Source: JAWOHX01 sp046484975
GTDB lineage: Bacteria; Bacillota; Clostridia; DUPQ01
DNA: 6,401 bases
Reading direction: 5' to 3'
Assembly: GCA_046484975.1 (NCBI GenBank)
Contig: JAWOHX010000094.1
Coordinates: forward strand, 1 to 6,401
How positions within the stretch are numbered: the first letter of the stretch is position 1; each line of letters begins with the position of its first letter. The notes below the pieces were generated by a model. It made no database searches, was not told the origin of the DNA, and saw only the letters and a program-made list of their open reading frames with translations. A program made the position numbers and the translations under genes. Shown here in pieces: positions 5,616-6,401 of this stretch.

Positions 5616-6401
5616 ATGAAAAAAACATTACTAATTGTTTTGGCTATTGTCATGGTCCTTACCATGCTGGTAGCCTGCAAGCCGAGCAGCGGTTCTGATC
5701 TGAAGGTGGGGATGGTCACCGATGCCGGTACCATCGATGACAAGTCCTTCAATGAGGGAACCTGGAACGGCGTGGTGAAGGCCGCAAAAGAATTGAAGCT
5801 GGATTACCGCTACCTCAAGCCTGTCGGCACGACTCCTGCGGACTACATGAAGGAAATCACCAACCTTTATGACGCAGGGTTCAAGCTCATTGTCACACCG
5901 GGATATAAGTTCGAAACCACCATCTTCGATGCCCAGACGAGATATCCCGATGCGAAATTCGTGCTCATCGACGGATATCCCCATGCCGGTGACTGGGCTC
6001 CCGTCGTCGGCCCCAACACCGTCTCCATTTTCTTTGCCGAGGAGCAGTCCGGATTCCTTGCGGGGGTCGCAACGGCACTGGAACTGAAGACTGGTGAGAT
6101 CGGTTACATCGGAGGCATGGAAATTCCGCCGGTCCAGAAGTTCAACTGGGGCTTCCAACAGGGCGTCAAATACGCCAACACCAACTTCGGCACCAGCGTC
6201 AACATGACCGCCACCAATGTCATCTACCAGGGGACATTCGAAAACGTGGCAGCAGGACAGGCCATCGCAGCCCAGATGTTTGACCGCGGCGTAAGGGCCA
6301 TCTTCTGTGCAGCAGGCGGTGTGGGCATCGGTGCCATCAATGAAGCCAAGGCACGCAAATCCGCAGGCAATGAAGCCTGGATCATCGGCGTGGACGTGGA
6401 C
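5616..6401 (+). CDS. BMP family (PnrA/Med-like) substrate-binding lipoprotein, partial at right edge
   Basis: The frame is open for 262 codons to the window edge. It begins with a lipoprotein signal: MKK, a hydrophobic stretch (4-20) and lipobox LVAC with the lipidated Cys at 21, then a short Ser/Gly linker. The mature protein opens KVGMVTDAGTIDDKSFNEGTW (30-50), the hallmark of the basic membrane protein family related to Treponema PnrA and B. subtilis Med. Later hallmarks are LIVTPGYKF, KFVLIDGY, GYIGGM, FCAAGGVGIGAINEA and the final GVDVD, which in PnrA-type proteins belongs to the nucleoside pocket. It should bind a nucleoside or similar ligand outside the membrane and pass it to an ABC importer, whose genes would be expected downstream. 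Full-length members are about 330-370 aa, so 70-110 residues are missing. Family is firm; nucleoside specificity is inferred. Confidence 0.93.
   Translation, partial: MKKTLLIVLAIVMVLTMLVACKPSSGSDLKVGMVTDAGTIDDKSFNEGTWNGVVKAAKELKLDYRYLKPVGTTPADYMKEITNLYDAGFKLIVTPGYKFETTIFDAQTRYPDAKFVLIDGYPHAGDWAPVVGPNTVSIFFAEEQSGFLAGVATALELKTGEIGYIGGMEIPPVQKFNWGFQQGVKYANTNFGTSVNMTATNVIYQGTFENVAAGQAIAAQMFDRGVRAIFCAAGGVGIGAINEAKARKSAGNEAWIIGVDVD

Noticed and set aside
1..6401. CRISPR array, insertion sequence, tRNA or rRNA, riboswitch, toxin-antitoxin or phage genes
   Set aside because: I saw no regularly spaced repeats, transposase-like frames, tRNA-like cloverleaf, conserved riboswitch core or other mobile-element hallmark. 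The intergenic gaps (93 and 149 bp) are filled by promoters and leaders.

Overview
The window is a compact bacterial stretch with five genes and two short, AT-rich divergent intergenic regions. A DUF1189 protein, a MarR-governed two-gene ABC exporter operon, a BMP-family lipoprotein, strong GGAGG-type ribosome binding sites and TGnTATAAT-type promoters all point to a Gram-positive Firmicute (Bacillota). Clostridia are the likeliest class, with a moderate-to-high GC genome. This is inferred from gene content and signals; no rRNA or taxonomic marker is present.

Layout from left to right. (a) Positions 1-503, minus strand: the N-terminal 167 codons of a metallophosphoesterase that runs off the left edge. 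(b) Positions 504-596: a divergent promoter region built around a perfect 10-bp inverted repeat whose two arms each read as an extended -10 element, one per strand. (c) Positions 597-1397, plus strand: a DUF1189 membrane protein. (d) Positions 1402-5466, minus strand: a tightly packed operon transcribed right to left, marR then ABC subunit A then ABC subunit B. The first two genes overlap by ATGA and the last two are separated by 1 nt. It converges on the DUF1189 gene with only 4 nt between the two stop codons. (e) Positions 5467-5615: an AT-rich divergent regulatory region with a 14-bp perfect palindrome over the probable marR -10 element, and a separate extended -10 promoter for the rightward gene. 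(f) Positions 5616-6401, plus strand: a BMP-family (PnrA/Med-like) substrate-binding lipoprotein, open at the right edge.

The best understood unit is the marR-ABC-ABC operon. The two half-transporters (each a six-helix TMD plus NBD, both 604 aa) have complementary active-site defects. Subunit A has Asp in place of the catalytic Glu after Walker B, and subunit B has LSEGQ in place of LSGGQ. Together these predict a heterodimeric exporter with one degenerate and one competent ATP site, as in the BmrCD/LmrCD/TM287-288 group. The MarR protein probably represses its own operon through the palindrome. The BMP lipoprotein is probably the first gene of a nucleoside-type ABC importer lying beyond the window. 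I did not find a convincing new multi-gene system. The most unusual sequence element is the symmetric back-to-back promoter palindrome at 539-565.
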